A DNA stretch of 64,000 bases from Gnetum montanum. Taxonomy: Eukaryota; Streptophyta; Gnetopsida; Gnetales; Gnetaceae. The DNA lies in NCBI GenBank assembly GCA_015680685.1, contig MNCI01023373.1, positions 1 through 64,000 on the forward strand, written 5' to 3'. Positions 11,180 through 23,252 of this stretch are shown here, one piece after another. Position numbers and translations under genes: made by a program. Position 1 is the stretch's first letter, and each line of letters begins with the position of its first letter. Under the pieces are notes generated by a model. That model was not told the DNA's origin, did not search any database, and saw only the letters and a program-made list of their open reading frames with translations.

Positions 11180-12060
11180 CAAAATGCCCAAAATGATAGA
11201 TCTATGTCTCTCCAAGTTCCCATCTTCAATGTAGAGAATTATGAATATTGGGTAATCAAGATGCAAACATTTTTAATATCACAAGAATTGTGGATCTTGT
11301 TGAAAATGGATTTCAAGATGTTGATCAAGAAACATTTCAAGCCTTGAAGAAAGAACAAAAGAATTAAGTTAGGGAGCTTTGTAAGAAAGATGCAAAAGCA
11401 TTATTCATCATTCAATCTAGGTTAAATGTAAATAGTCTTTTCCAAAATTTTCATGCATCAAACAAGCAAAGATGCATGGGATGCATTGGATATTTCATAC
11501 AAGGGATCAAAAAAAGTTCATGTTGTCAAGCTACAAGTTTTAAGGAAACATTTTGAATCTTTGCACATAATAATTTAGAAAATATTGATCAATACATTAG
11601 CCGATTTTAACAAAAATGGACTTGAATCTTGTGGAGAAACACTTGAGGAAAGATATGTTGTTGAAAAGATCCTCAAAAGTGTAACTAGATGATATGATGC
11701 CATTGTTGTGACTATTGAAGAAGCAAGAGATCTTGATAAGATGACCATGGTTGAGCTCATAGGAAGCTTAAGGACATATGAGCAAAGAATTGCTAATCAT
11801 GAGGATTCAGCAACAAATGCATTTCAAGCACAATTTTAGAGGACATCCAATCAAAATCAAAGATCATTAGGTGGATCCTCATTTAGAGGATGTGGACGTG
11901 ATCATGATAGATTTGGAGGTTGTGGTTGTGGAAGATCAAATCAATTAAAGGAAGGTAAGCATTGTGATCTCTATGCTACCAACACCCACAATACTCTTGA
12001 ATGTTAGTCAAATAAGAAGCATGAAGAGAAGGACAAAGAAAAATTTTTATAACATGAAGA
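11180..12060 (+). pseudogene. Copia gag, decayed
   Basis: Starts near SLQVPIFNVENYEYW, the usual N-terminal block of plant copia gag, continues with TSKDAWDALDISYKGS, then LEERYVVEKILKSV and a Gly/Arg-rich basic stretch. The single zinc knuckle reads CDLY...HNTLEC, so the second Cys has become Tyr and the knuckle would not bind zinc well. Gag packages the RNA in virus-like particles. Several stops and one frameshift are present. Confidence 0.8.
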
Positions 12061-12079
12061 TCAACAAAAAGATGAGAAA

Positions 12080-12379
12080 TTGTTTTATATTGAAAAGAAG
12101 GAAGATCAACTTCTAATCTCTACAAAGGTACTAGCTGTTGGAAACAACAACAATATTTGGTATGTTGATAGTGGGTGTAGCAATCACATGACAAGGAATA
12201 AGAAACTATTCTCAAGTTTAGAAACATATGGTGGAAATGTAACTATAGGTAATGGGAAGAAGCTAACCATTATTGGGACTAGATTCTTTGCCTTTACAAC
12301 AACTCAAGGAAATAAATATGTTATTTCCCAGATCTATTTCATTCAAGATCTTTCAAAGAATTTATTAAGTGTGGGATAA
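12080..12379 (+). pseudogene. Copia aspartic protease
   Basis: A 99-codon open stretch has the protease active site WYVDSGCSNHMT followed by VTIGNGKKL and LSKNLLSVG, all standard for plant copia. The catalytic DSG is intact. It is continuous with gag upstream and GAG-pre-integrase downstream, as expected for a single polyprotein. Its short open length only reflects stops on either side. Confidence 0.85.
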
Positions 12380-13400
12380 TTATGTTGTAATGGATATTGT
12401 GTTGAATTTGAAAAAGATATTTGCAAAATCTCTAAGGTTAATGATGATAAAGGTATTTCCTTTATCACTATAAGTAAGAATTACATGTACAAGTTGTAGA
12501 TGCAAAAGGATGTTCATTGTCTCACTGTCACTAAAGACATAGCATGGTTATGACATGCTCAATTAGGACATGTAAACTTTGGCTAAATGGAACACATGTA
12601 AAAAGGAGAAATTGTAAGAGTTACACAAAAATTTTCTTTTCCAAATAATCATGATTGTGATATATGTCAACTGGGAATAATTACAAGATTGCCATTTTCT
12701 AGGAAAAAACATAGATCTTAAGAAAAATTAGATCTAGTTCATATGGATTTATGTGGTCCCATGCAATGAGCCTAGGTAAAAGCTGATATATGTTAATCAT
12801 AGTGGATGATTTTTCAAGATTTTCTTGGGGATATTTTCTTAAATTAAAAGATCAAACATTGGGATTTTGATGGAGTACAAGGTGAAGTTGAAAATCAAAG
12901 TGGAAATATAATTAAGAAAATTCGGATAGATCATGGTGGTGAATTTCTATCAAATTAATTTAATTAATTTTTTAAGAAAAATGAAATTATTCATCAAAAT
13001 ACGACATCATTTATACCCCAATAAAATGGCATTGCTAAGAGGAAAAATAGAACAATGGTTGAAATGGTAAGGTGTCTACTTCAAATGTTAGGGTTAGAAA
13101 ATAGGTTGTGGTGAAAAGCCTATGCAACATCAATTTATCTTTTAAATAGGATGCCATTGAGGTCAATTCAAGAAAAAACACCGTAAAAATTCTGGTATGA
13201 TCATCCATATATCTCATTTAGAAGTCTTTGGATCTCCTTGCTATGTGCAAATCCGTACACAAAATCAGAAAAAATTAGATATGAAAGCTACACCTTGTAT
13301 TTTTCTTGGTTATGCCACGAAGTCCAAAGCTTATAAATGTTATGATGAAGAGAATAAAAAGGTGATAGAGTTACATGATGTACAATTTAGTGAATTTTTA
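12380..13400 (+). pseudogene. Copia integrase
   Basis: The GAG-pre-integrase block HAQLGHVNFG (about 12556) and the CDICQLG half of the zinc finger (about 12657) are followed by HMDLCGPM with the first core Asp, then RIDHGGEFLSN with the second Asp. The PQNG-E region near 13020 is frameshifted. The C-terminal blocks FGSPCYVQI, CIFLGYATKSKAYKCYD and VIELHDVQFSE are open over 13197-13418. Many stops are present. Confidence 0.8.
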
Positions 13401-13429
13401 TCCAATTCTTGTAAATAATATGGAGGATA

Positions 13430-13705
13430 ACATATGCATGATGTGGGACTATAGCGAAATAATATACCATACACAAGGAAAAGTGTTATTGATAACAATG
13501 GATTCCAACTACACCACCTTACAACGGCTACACATTTTTTTGGAATTGGTGGGTTTGATTTACATAAAAATGCCATACAATGAATAAAAAATAATAGCCA
13601 TACAAATGCAAGGAATCCATTGTTATTGATAACAATGGATTCCAACTACAAGGAAAATAATAGCCATACAATGAATAAAAAATATAGATACAATGTGGGG
13701 GTCCC
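13430..13705. repeat. Repeat-rich patch with a perfect palindrome inside the copia element
   Basis: A 28-base stretch beginning gttattgataacaatgg occurs at 13485-13512 and again, identical, at 13622-13649. The second copy forms part of a perfect palindrome at 13612-13643 (15-base arms, centre tg). The blocks gccatacaatgaataaaaaa (near 13572 and 13664) and aataatagccatac also occur twice. This lies in the copia linker between integrase and RT, where no such structure is usual, so it is a local rearrangement or small insertion. Confidence 0.75.
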
Positions 13706-14169
13706 ATTTTCCCAGACACAATGTTTTCCACATCTATGTCAATGCTATAATTTAGATATAGATTGTATATCTACTAGCTATTTTCCACTCATTTTATGGA
13801 AATAATTCCATCTGACTCTATGTTCAATATAGCTCCATGTTGGGATAAAAATATTGTTGGTTCTTAGGCCAATACTATATAGTAACATGATACTAGTAAT
13901 CATTTCCTCTGGGACACTTTCTACATCAATTATGTCATCCATCTCCACTCAATGGAAGATTCCATCCACATGCTAGCTAGTTAAATATCATCTAGCCTTT
14001 GACATGCTACATACAAATTTTACAAGGTGAATGACCAAAAGTCATTTTTAGGAAACTAATGCTTAGCCAACCCAGGATTTGGAACCTATTGATACTCTCT
14101 CGACTACCATGGATGATGTGTTTTTTACACTACTTATGCCAATTAAGGGAGTGATGATGGTTTTATGAA

Positions 14170-14664
14170 ACCATCCATGGTCATTGAAGCTCTGTTGGAT
14201 AATCATTGGATTGATTCCATGGAAAGAGAGCTACAAAAAATTCATAAAACCAACACTTGAAGCCTCATCCACATAGTAAGCCAATTATTAGATTGAAATG
14301 GGTGTTTAAAATTAATAAAAATTATTATGGTGAAATATAAAAATTCAAAGATTGCTTAGTTGCCAAAGGATATTTCCAATAGCAAGATAGAAATTTTGGT
14401 GATAGCTTTGCTTCTATGTCACAGATGAAATCCTTGAGAATCTTTCTTGCTATTTCTACACAATTTGGCTATGTAGTTTATCAATTGGATGTGGCCTTTG
14501 CATTCCTCAATGTATTTTTTAATGAAAAATTTTACATGAAACAACCACTAGGTTTCATTGATGAAGGAAAAAGAAATCATGTTTACAAGCTTCATAAAGC
14601 ATTATACAGGCTTAAGCAAGCTCAACATGCATGGTATGCATGTATCCATGCATTTCTCATGTAA
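14170..14664 (+). pseudogene. Copia reverse transcriptase, N-terminal half only
   Basis: From about 14205 the usual copia start is readable through stops. Then come the GCLKLIKI region, SFASMSQMKSLR, VAFAFLNVFFNEKFYMKQP and KLHKALYRLKQAQHAWY. The Asp of the first catalytic motif (QLDVAFAFLN) is present. Normally about 150 residues follow, including YVDD, before the RNase H link. Here the text jumps after AWYACIHAFLM directly to the ALK-VL-YLKTT block, so the YVDD part is gone. Confidence 0.85.
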
Positions 14665-15210
14665 GATCCACATGAATTACATTTGAAAGCATTGAAATAG
14701 GTTTTGTGATATCTAAAAACTACAATAGATTTTAGGATCATATTTGATTAATATAAAAATTTCAAGATATGGGAATTCATTGATGCAGACTAGGGAGGCA
14801 ACCTTAAAGATCATAATGAACTTCTCGTTTTTGCTTTTTCTTTGATCTTTATCTTCTGGGGATCAAAGAAGCAATCTATAGTTACCCTCTCAATAGAAGA
14901 AGCAAAATACATAGCTGCATCAAATGCTACTACTTAGGCCATATGGATCCACTCCATTTTGAATGAAATGTGATATATACAGAACCTCCCATTTTCATAT
15001 ACTATAATAGAAAAAGTGCTATAGCAATGGCACACAATCTTGTTTATCATGGGGATTCTAAACACATAGATATTAAGCATCATCATCGTAGAAGCTTAAT
15101 CCAAGACAACATACTTAGGATTGAACATTATGCAACTAAAGCACAAATGGTAGATATTTTTACCAAGATTTTGATTTGTGTCTTGGAGTGGAACCTCTTA
15201 CCATTATAGG
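14665..15210 (+). pseudogene. Copia RNase H, decayed
   Basis: Blocks seen are ALK-VL-YLKTTIDF, FIDAD-GGNLKDHNE, WGSKKQSIVTLSIEEAKYIA and, at 14970-15209, NRKSAIAMAHNLVYHGDSKHIDIKHH. These are the standard copia RNase H motifs, including the DNKSAI and HIDIK..F blocks. A polypurine tract (about 15211-15220, caaggagtgg) follows just before the 3' LTR. Confidence 0.85.
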
Positions 15211-15222
15211 CAAGGAGTGGTT

Positions 15223-15598
15223 TATGGAATATGATGACTAGATATTCCACAAAAGACTTAGATAGATCTCATTCATAAATCTATATTGAATAAGATGAAG
15301 TCTTGTTCGAGTAATTGCTATCTAATTCTATGTTTAGTTCATCCTTATTAAGAAGATCCTTAAATGAGATGATATGGATCATCCCCATGATGTCCTAGAT
15401 TCATGCTTATCTCTCCAAATGTAGTCTTGGGAGATCAAGGCCTATATAATTGTAGATGCACATATTCATTGGTACTATAGAATAAATATAGAATATATAT
15501 CAGAAGTAAGGGAGTCTCACAAGAGTGTGTTTATTCTAACTAAGTTCTTACTTTCCTTATAGCTTAGATCATAAATCTAGGGCCCTTTAGATTCTTCA
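15223..15598 (+). repeat. Copia 3' LTR
   Basis: Pairs with 10756-11132. It shares the start tatg-aatatgatgactag and the end ggccctttagattcttca, with a TATA-like cctatataat at 15441-15450. It is preceded by a purine tract and followed by the TGAAA target copy. Confidence 0.9.
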
Positions 15599-15603
15599 TG
15601 AAA
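15599..15603 (+). repeat. Target site duplication TGAAA, right copy
   Basis: Identical to 10751-10755 and directly adjoins the end of the 3' LTR. Confidence 0.6.
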
Positions 15604-16860
15604 TGTATACTTGGCTACGGTATCATAGTTGATGGCAAGGTAGGTGTATCTCCTCTTCACGTGACCAAAACATTAATGCATTTGAGATTTGAATGCATCA
15701 ATCCTCATAACAAGAACATCAATGCATGTGTTCATTCTATCCTTCATTACCTCCAACTATTGAAAAATAGCAGCACCTTCTCCAAACTATTACTACTATA
15801 GTGGTTGGACATGGGTAGCATGGGGTTGATCACCCTCACCATAGAACTTGTTCTATCTAGCCTTGTCACCATCCCTTGGCACTTGAGGATTAGGGAGCCA
15901 TACCAAATCATTGAAATGATTCTTTGGAACTTGTTGAGTATAGAATGCATAGCCCAAATGAGGCAACTAGTCGTCATTGAACATTTGCACCTCCATTGCA
16001 ATGTGATTAGGTGTTGGAATTTGCCAATGCCTAAAGAGAGCTGATGCAATCGATGAAAATGGAATTTTCACTGCATCCTTGGTTAGGACTTACATCATGC
16101 TTATCAAAATGTGGGGGTATCTGAGGGAACAATCTCCCTCCAAATCAAGTAAGATAATCAATGCAAAGGACATGACATGCATGTGATGAGTCATGACAAG
16201 TAGGTTGGTATGAATAGCCCTCATACAAACTCTCCATTCATGGGAGAAGTTCTTATAAGACCAACTTGTCTCATCTAACTTCATCTTAGGAACCATGAAA
16301 AGAAAGTATGTTTTTTTATCTATGGTTGTAAAAGTAAAAAATTTCTTACATGTGCCAACAACCATCTGAAGTATGTTTGGTAGGATGCCGTTTGTTAGTG
16401 TATACCTAGAATCACCAATGCATATGACCATAAATGATCTTGCACCTTGAATATGGAAGATGTAGAAGAAATGTGCCTCCTCTTCATAATATTTGGGCCC
16501 ACCACCCATGATGAAGACAAGGTGATGATCAATGATCTTGGCAAGCATATCTGGCCACACTAGCTACAGTAATGAATTAAAGTCCTTACGACTTTGTATC
16601 AGGGCATTTCTAAACTGCACCTCCTCACACTAATGCACCTCCCATGCATGTCACTCTTGGGCATGATAAATCTCATCATGCTTTCTTCAAGCCTCTTAGG
16701 CAATAGCCTAGAAGCAAACCTATTGTTGTTCCTGGGTATGCCTCTTGCCCTCTTACCCTTGTAGTCTAGTGGACTTTCTTTAGTTGGTTGGCTATGTATT
16801 GCCTCTCTATGATGACAAAATTCAAAGCATAAAAAATAAAAATAATTAAAAACCATTTAA
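15604..16860 (-). pseudogene. Unrecognised minus-strand gene, probably transposon-derived
   Basis: The best piece (16090-16560) is 156 codons open and includes WPDMLAKIIDHHLVFIMGG, KYYEEEAHFFYIFHI, KKFFTFTTIDKKTYFLFMV and WRVCMRAIHTNLLVMTHH. Reading past its end with frame changes gives IPFSSIASALFRHW and a further 60 codons. Upstream, 16599-16856 reads KRARGIPRNNNRFASRLLP, a basic segment. I do not recognise the family. The composition looks protein-like (many W, Y, H and K in phase), unlike the shadow frames nearby. It is cut by the copia insertion and may continue to 10510. It could be the second gene of a DNA transposon. Confidence 0.45.
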
Positions 16861-17869
16861 AAACTAGTAATAATCTAAGCTACCAACCTAGCCATTTCCA
16901 TATGTTTAATGCTTAAAATAAATAATTGTAAATGAAAAAAATGCATATATGTCCAACTTGTTTTTTGAACATTAATTGACCTATTTACAAACCATGTTTT
17001 TTAAACATTAACTAACTTATTTACAATCACTAGATAATTAACATATATGTCTAACTTTTATATTTCTTCAATGGAATTAGTAGCACTTGCCATCTTTAAT
17101 TACATCTACTTAATTAATTAATAGTCTTGGAACAACTTCAACTACAAAAACCCAAGCCCACACTCTATGTCAAGGTGATTATTTTCTTTACATATTAGTT
17201 TTGAAGTAAATTGCAAATTGTAGCCATGAGAAATTTTCCAGAGTCTTTAGAACAACCATCAAGAATTGCATCTAATTATTATACTTATGATGAGATGCCT
17301 AAGTTCTAGAAACACAAAAAAAAAAAAAAGTTTAACAAAAGAGGTAGTAGCTTGAAGCCTATGAGTTCTTCATGAGTTCTTTGGGAAGGTAGGCCATCTG
17401 ATGTAATGTATGTGGGTGAAGAAGAGTCTACTATATTTGGAGAATATCATGAACATCTTTATAAGTTATTATAGATAGCTAGGAATGTGGCATTGAAAAA
17501 ACATAGGTGAGCTAGCAAAGCTAGAGTGATCAAGCAGGTAATTGCATCCTCCTACTCCAATTGCATCCCTTGCTATTTTCATAGGAAAAAAACTGTTATG
17601 CATAATTAGGCATAGCAATCATGCATGTTGTTGATTTTTCAATTTTATTGGTATCTATCATGTTGCTAGTTATTTTATTTCTTTGTTTGTTCATGGTAAT
17701 TGAAAACATATATTTTTGTTATGTATGCTGCTTTATGAACCAATGTGTTGTAAATTAACTATGTACTAGCATCAATTTCATCAATTCTATGTTGCATTAT
17801 GCATTAGTGTATTGTTTCAAGTTGACCATTAAATTATTATGTATGTTAAAATTGATGAAGTAATCCTCA
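16861..17869. other. AT-rich stretch with no recognised feature
   Basis: An A-run of about 13 lies near 17320, followed by a short G-rich stretch (17340-17530) that might be eroded coding DNA, but no frame gives a recognisable motif. Confidence 0.3.
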
Positions 17870-18540
17870 TGGGACATAGTTCTAGTAATGTAAATATTAT
17901 TGATAATTATGATTTGTGTAGATATAATTTGAAGTGTTTAATTAGCATATATGAAGACATCTAGTTGTGACATAGAAAAATAGGCCACTTAAACTTTGAA
18001 AGTGTAAGCTTTGAAAAAATATAACATTGAAGGACTATTAAATATTCAATCCAATAAGGATAGGTCATGTGAAACATGCTTAAAATATAAGCAAAAATCC
18101 ATATCCTCCATATCCTTTAAGAGAAAAATTGATATTAGTATCAAACATTCCCTTGAAATATTACGTATTGATTTAGTAGGACTAGCTAGGACATGTAACA
18201 TAGGATGTAAAAGATATTTTTGTATTATTTTTTATGATTACTTAAGGTTCATTTGGGTGATCCTAATAGCCCACAAGAATGAAACCTTTGATTACTTTAA
18301 CAAAATTTACTGCAAAATTTAAATAGAAACGACTACTTTATCCAAAATACTTGAAGTGATTGTGGAGGTAAATTAACATTCTCAATTTTGTTAAGTGTTA
18401 TCATAATGAAGGAATTAAGCATTAATTATTAGTTCTTGAACATAAGTAATTATAAGAAAAATATCCACATCTGAAAGAAAACACCATTTCACACTCTTTT
18501 TCCTTCAATAGTTTTAATCAATTATCTAAGGATATGAAAG
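17870..18540 (+). pseudogene. Orphan Ty1/copia GAG-pre-integrase and integrase fragment
   Basis: Upstream reading gives HRKIGHLNFESVS (pre-integrase). The open frame 18011-18322 then gives CETCLKYKQKS, LEILRIDLVGL with the first core Asp, and YFCIIFYDYLRFIWVILIAHK. Past a frameshift is a SDCGGKLTF block with the second Asp. No gag, RT or LTRs are attached. The spacing and words differ from the copia at 10756-15598, so it is a separate fragment. Confidence 0.8.
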
Positions 18541-20599
18541 CTATGTCATAATGACTAAACTACTAATTCATGATGACCTAACCTAATGTTGTTTTAAATA
18601 TCCATGATCATTATCATAAAGAAATAAATAAGCCTTCTATTATTATCATCTCAAGAGAAAGAGAAATTGAATGTGGAAGTTGAAATGCTGAGATGGGGTT
18701 CGTCAAAGTATGAACTCAAATGCAAGGATTTATTGGATGTCTCTTTTCACTATGATTAGCATTTTGTAGATTGGTAACTCATGAAATAAGCTAAATGTAA
18801 CACCTAGGACCAATCAACAAGTTACTGTAATTATTTGAGCCAATAAAAATTGTGAAATTGAAGAGGATCCTATTCACTAGCAATATCACCAAGTGTGTAC
18901 AAGAGTTTTTCTTTTTTGCTTGTGGATGATTTCATAAATCTTGATCATCTAGGGTTAATAAGAATTGGGGATTGGATATGGTAAGAATAAAATTACTGCC
19001 TAATGGTTGACTGGAGATTACTAGTGATTCTTGCCCTAGACCCTTAAAGAAAGAAAAATGTGCCTAAGAATATGTGGGCATGTTGAAGGTAGGGGGATAT
19101 ATGAATTGATGTTGCTACTATTAAAGTAGCTTTGGAAATTCTATCTTATAGTAGTGGTTTATCAAAAAAAAAATCAAATAAAAAAAATCTTGATAGTAAT
19201 TGAAATTCAAATTTGAAATGCCATAAGGCATGCACATGCAAAATCAAGTAGAGAATTTGAAGAAGTTGGATAGACTATTTGACACCTCTATTAAAATATT
19301 TCATTGAATTGAGTTGCAGAAATACCTAGGATGCTAAATTAAAAAAAAAACAAGTCAAGAAATGGATTGACATGAACTTACCTTATTTGTCATTGTTGTG
19401 TGCACTTTGGAGTGTTTTTGTAAGCAATCAATGGTGACAGTGACGATGTCCCTCCTAGTGCACTCTACTCCTTTATGGTTAGCTATGTGCAATGTTCAAA
19501 TGGTTGGAATGTGATTTTTTCATGATAGCCCTAATTTTATTTTTTTCAAATTTCATGTGATGTGAGCAGGTGCGATTTGCATAAGCATCACAATTTAAAA
19601 TTCTCTAATGTGTTTCACAAGAAACACTACGAACTATAGTTTAATCATATAGTGTGATGCAATGTTGTTCGCATTGTGAATAATAAATTCCTAGTTTTCG
19701 TGAGCTAATAATACATGTGGCCCACATGTGTCAATAGTATCTAAATGTGAGTAGCATGCAAGTATCAGTTCAAATTAATGCAAATAGATGCTTTCTGCAT
19801 CTACCTCATGGTTTCAATTACTTTGATGTGACTCACAAAAAATACTTCAAGCCATATGTAGAGAATAGATTGTGACTAGCGTGGGATCACACTATGAGGA
19901 AAAAGCTTGTAGTTATTGTTATTGAATTAATGCATGCTTCATGTAATAGTAGAAACTAGGTGTGAGTGTGATGCAAGAATCATTAACCATGGATGCGATC
20001 ACCTACTACCCACATGCGATTAGCACTTGGAATATGATGCAATACACATGACCTCACAACTAGACAATCTAGCAAATTGCTAGTTATAAAACATCCTAGA
20101 TACTACATCAAGTAAGAGGCATGAATTAACATTTCAAAATAAACATCCTAGATCAATATATTAGAAGACAAGAATAGATCAATTTTTTTTTTAATCTTTG
20201 TATCTATTACAAGAAGTGATCAAGTCCATACATCCAAAGAACACAACACGGCTACAATAAGAGATAACATGAATGAGGACTAAATTTGTAACATCTAAGA
20301 GAAAACTTATGTGCTCTATGTAATCCTAAAGGTAGCAAACATCATAAACTTCTCTCCATCATGCAGCCTAGGCATTTCACTACTGCAGATTTGATTGTGA
20401 GGGATATGAGTTCTGCTTGTAACCTTGGCAATCTTCATCACATTCTGTAAATTAAAAATAGGAATTATTACTTTGTTATATTTAACAAAAGTAAACTAGA
20501 TATTCAAACTTAGGTCATTGTATCTAGAATGTATCTCTACATTTTGTAAATAGTTTTCTATGACATTTTGGAGTAGAAAACATTTGTTATTAATTTTTC
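18541..20599. other. Non-coding stretch; TGTGA-rich part at 19380-20060
   Basis: No coding domain is seen. From about 19380 to 20060 the words tgtgatgc, gatgcgatcac and catgcgattag recur in both orientations. The 17-base word at 19563-19579 pairs in inverted orientation with about 9713-9729. This resembles the subterminal repeat zones of CACTA or Mutator elements but is not proof. Confidence 0.3.
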
Positions 20600-23252
20600 A
20601 TAGGGCTTTCCTAGCTTGACAATCTTTTGGTACTTGCAAAACCATTTTCATTTACTAAGAAAAAAAACATAGACTTAATCTTCTCAACATATTTTTTAAG
20701 TTCTATAACATTCTATCTATTTTTGGAAAAAACTTTAGAAAACTTTCTGAATGCCTTTTTAAATTTTTCTATTTTCACTATCCAACTTGCATATACATTG
20801 TCCTCAAATGCTTCATTTGATTTTTGGACTTCATTTTTTTTGTGCTCATTGGAAGATACTTGATTGCTCTAAACGACATTGCTCTTTGATTTCCTGGTGG
20901 TTGATTTGAATGTCTTAGGTGTCATCCCTAACTATGATGCCTCTTCATGGCTTGGAAATTCATGAGGCATAAATGAATTTAGCTTGATAGGGGTCTTGAA
21001 ACAAAATACTAATCTTTGAAGAAGAACTTATATGCATTGTTATGTCCCTTGAATAATATCAAAACTTTCATTGAATGCTTGAAAAATTATTGGACCATCT
21101 ATACTCATAGAAAATAATAAAGGAGAACACCTTGGACATCTTATACCAAGTATCCTATTTCAAAGAATTTTGACTACACACAAGATATTCATCATCTTTG
21201 TCTAGTACTTGTATGCAATCATCATCATAGATATCAATTGCCCTTTTCCATAGCTTCTTATTAAGTTCTCTAGCCTTTCTATTTATTAGATATCATGTAG
21301 CTTTAACTCATGAATTGCTCTAGTAATATAGTTGTACCTTTGTCAAAATTGATATAAGCTAATCAATGTGAAAATATTTCCTATTTTTGATATCTCTAAA
21401 GAATTTTTCCTTTAAAAATCCATGATAAGACTCCACAACACTATTTTTGTGTTATTGAACATGAGGAATATCATGATAGGCTTTTGCCCACATCCCTAAG
21501 AAATGAACCTTTGAGCCCTTAGCAAAATATATTTAAAAAGGAACATACAATCTAAATATATTAAACTACAATCTATATATATTTACAAAATTTATCTTCA
21601 TTTATTCACAAGCTCTTTAGGTGACTAATGAAGTGAATGTTCTATTGATGCTCATTGAAAAACTTGTTAATTTCCACAACTACATCCATAGGAGTTTTGC
21701 ATTCATTCATGATAAAGTTCAGATGTGCTACCATAGCCATTGTCATTGTAGAATCTCTAACCTCTGTTGCCAATTTCTTTCTCCATGCCCTCCATACATG
21801 CCAAATGCATAGAAAATTATGAAAACCAAATAAAAACATGAATATTTCATATAATGTTTCACATTCAATTTTGATATCTCCATGTTTTGAGCTAAGATTT
21901 AAAATAATAAAATAAATATCATTCTTTCAACTGTTACTTTATAACATTCATTTTAGCTTTTGAATTATCTAGCATGAATGCATCTACTATCCATCATAGC
22001 TCTTGAGACCTGCATATTCTCATCAATTCAAAAAGCCAAGCTATGATAGTTGTAACCCTAGAGGACATCACCCATGCAACAAGCAATCCATTGTAGTATG
22101 AATAAAAAGCCATGACTATGTGAAGATGGAGTAGTTTATAAAAATATCATTCATATTAGAAAAATGAGATAATTGCAACATAAAATATTCTTAATACATT
22201 ATTTCTTAAAAATACCCCAAATATTTACTTACTTCATATATGTTGGTGTTGAAGGTTGAATCCATGGGAAGTATGCTATTTTGAGATAGACCTATAATCC
22301 TTTTTAGCATCCATGGTGATTACAAATTGATGATTATTGGGATAGAATCTTCAATGTTCTCCTATGGATAATGAAATAAGAAATTAATGGTACTTTGGTA
22401 CCATAGTCATATGCTAATTTTATCATGCTCACTTTTTTTTATTCTAATGTAAGATATTTACAAGTATTGTAAATGCCCCTTTTCAGAAGGGACATGTCCC
22501 TCTTTCAAGATACCTTGAATTCTTACCCTTCATTGAATAGATCCTTAATATATTTCTCATAAGTCATATCTACTAGAAATACTTTATTTCATAATGGCAC
22601 TATCTTTTGACGTATCTTAGGGGAAATATGTATTAGCGAAGCATCTCTTCTATCTAGAATGGAATCAAGCAAGCCATGACAATAAGCTCCCGACATGTCA
22701 ACATGATTCATTTTTTTATATATAATGCATGAAAAATGCTCAATTCCACACATAATGTAAACTATATAATTACATTGGCAACTATTTTTTCTACTGGTCT
22801 TGTTTCTTTCTCTTCCTTCCCTAGGTGTCACTCCTATAGGAACATTTGGGCCGTATGAACAATGATAACTAATTCATGTATATACATGGACATTAGGAAG
22901 GAATCCAAAAATATGAAATATACAAAACATATAATAAACCTCATTAAGGAATTTTGAAATTTAAGAATATATACCTTGTACAAAAAGTGTAGTAGTTTTC
23001 TTGGGAGTGAGTTCCCATTTCCCATTTTTGTTGGTTTTTCTTCCTATGGAAAAATTCACATGGAAACATTGCATTTGTCTATTTGCTTGTAATAAAATTG
23101 GACACTATCTATTTATATATCCAAGAAAAGGCATCTTCATAGAAATAAGACCATCTTACTTCATTTTTTAAAAAAGGACCAATTGATGGATCTTGTATTT
23201 CTTGTTGCCATGCTATTTCCCAAAAACTAGCATGCTCTTGTTGTTCTCGCAT
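20600..23252 (-). pseudogene. MULE (Mutator-like) transposase, decayed
   Basis: Read on the minus strand from an ATG at 23252 (MREQQEHASFWEIAWQQ). A Cys/His N-terminal region is followed by HVDMSGAYCHGLLDS (about 22650-22710). Then come DSTFNTN (first catalytic Asp codon 22260-22262), PVAWVMSSR...IAWLFELM and a VDAFMLDN block (second Asp, about 22020), and CIWHVWRAWRK (within 21642-21839). NSVVESYHGFLKEKF near 21430 fits the third catalytic Glu, followed by the coiled-coil-like tail to about 20600. This order matches plant MULE transposases. At least ten stops or frameshifts break it. Terminal inverted repeats were not found with confidence. Confidence 0.75.

Larger units (their letters stand above)
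10756..15598 (+). mobile_element. Ty1/copia retrotransposon, near full length, dead
   Basis: Two direct LTRs (377 and 376 bp) flank gag, protease, integrase, RT and RNase H in copia order. A 5-bp TGAAA duplication borders it. The LTRs are about 85% alike by eye, so the insertion is old. The body is only about 4.8 kb. The second half of RT with its catalytic box is missing at about 14662, and an unrelated repeat-rich patch sits at 13430-13700. It inserted into an older minus-strand gene (10510-10750 and 15604-16860). Confidence 0.92.

Noticed and set aside
13340-13805. Overlapping genes on both strands in the copia linker
   Set aside because: The several open frames here arise from the direct repeats and palindrome; none has a domain.
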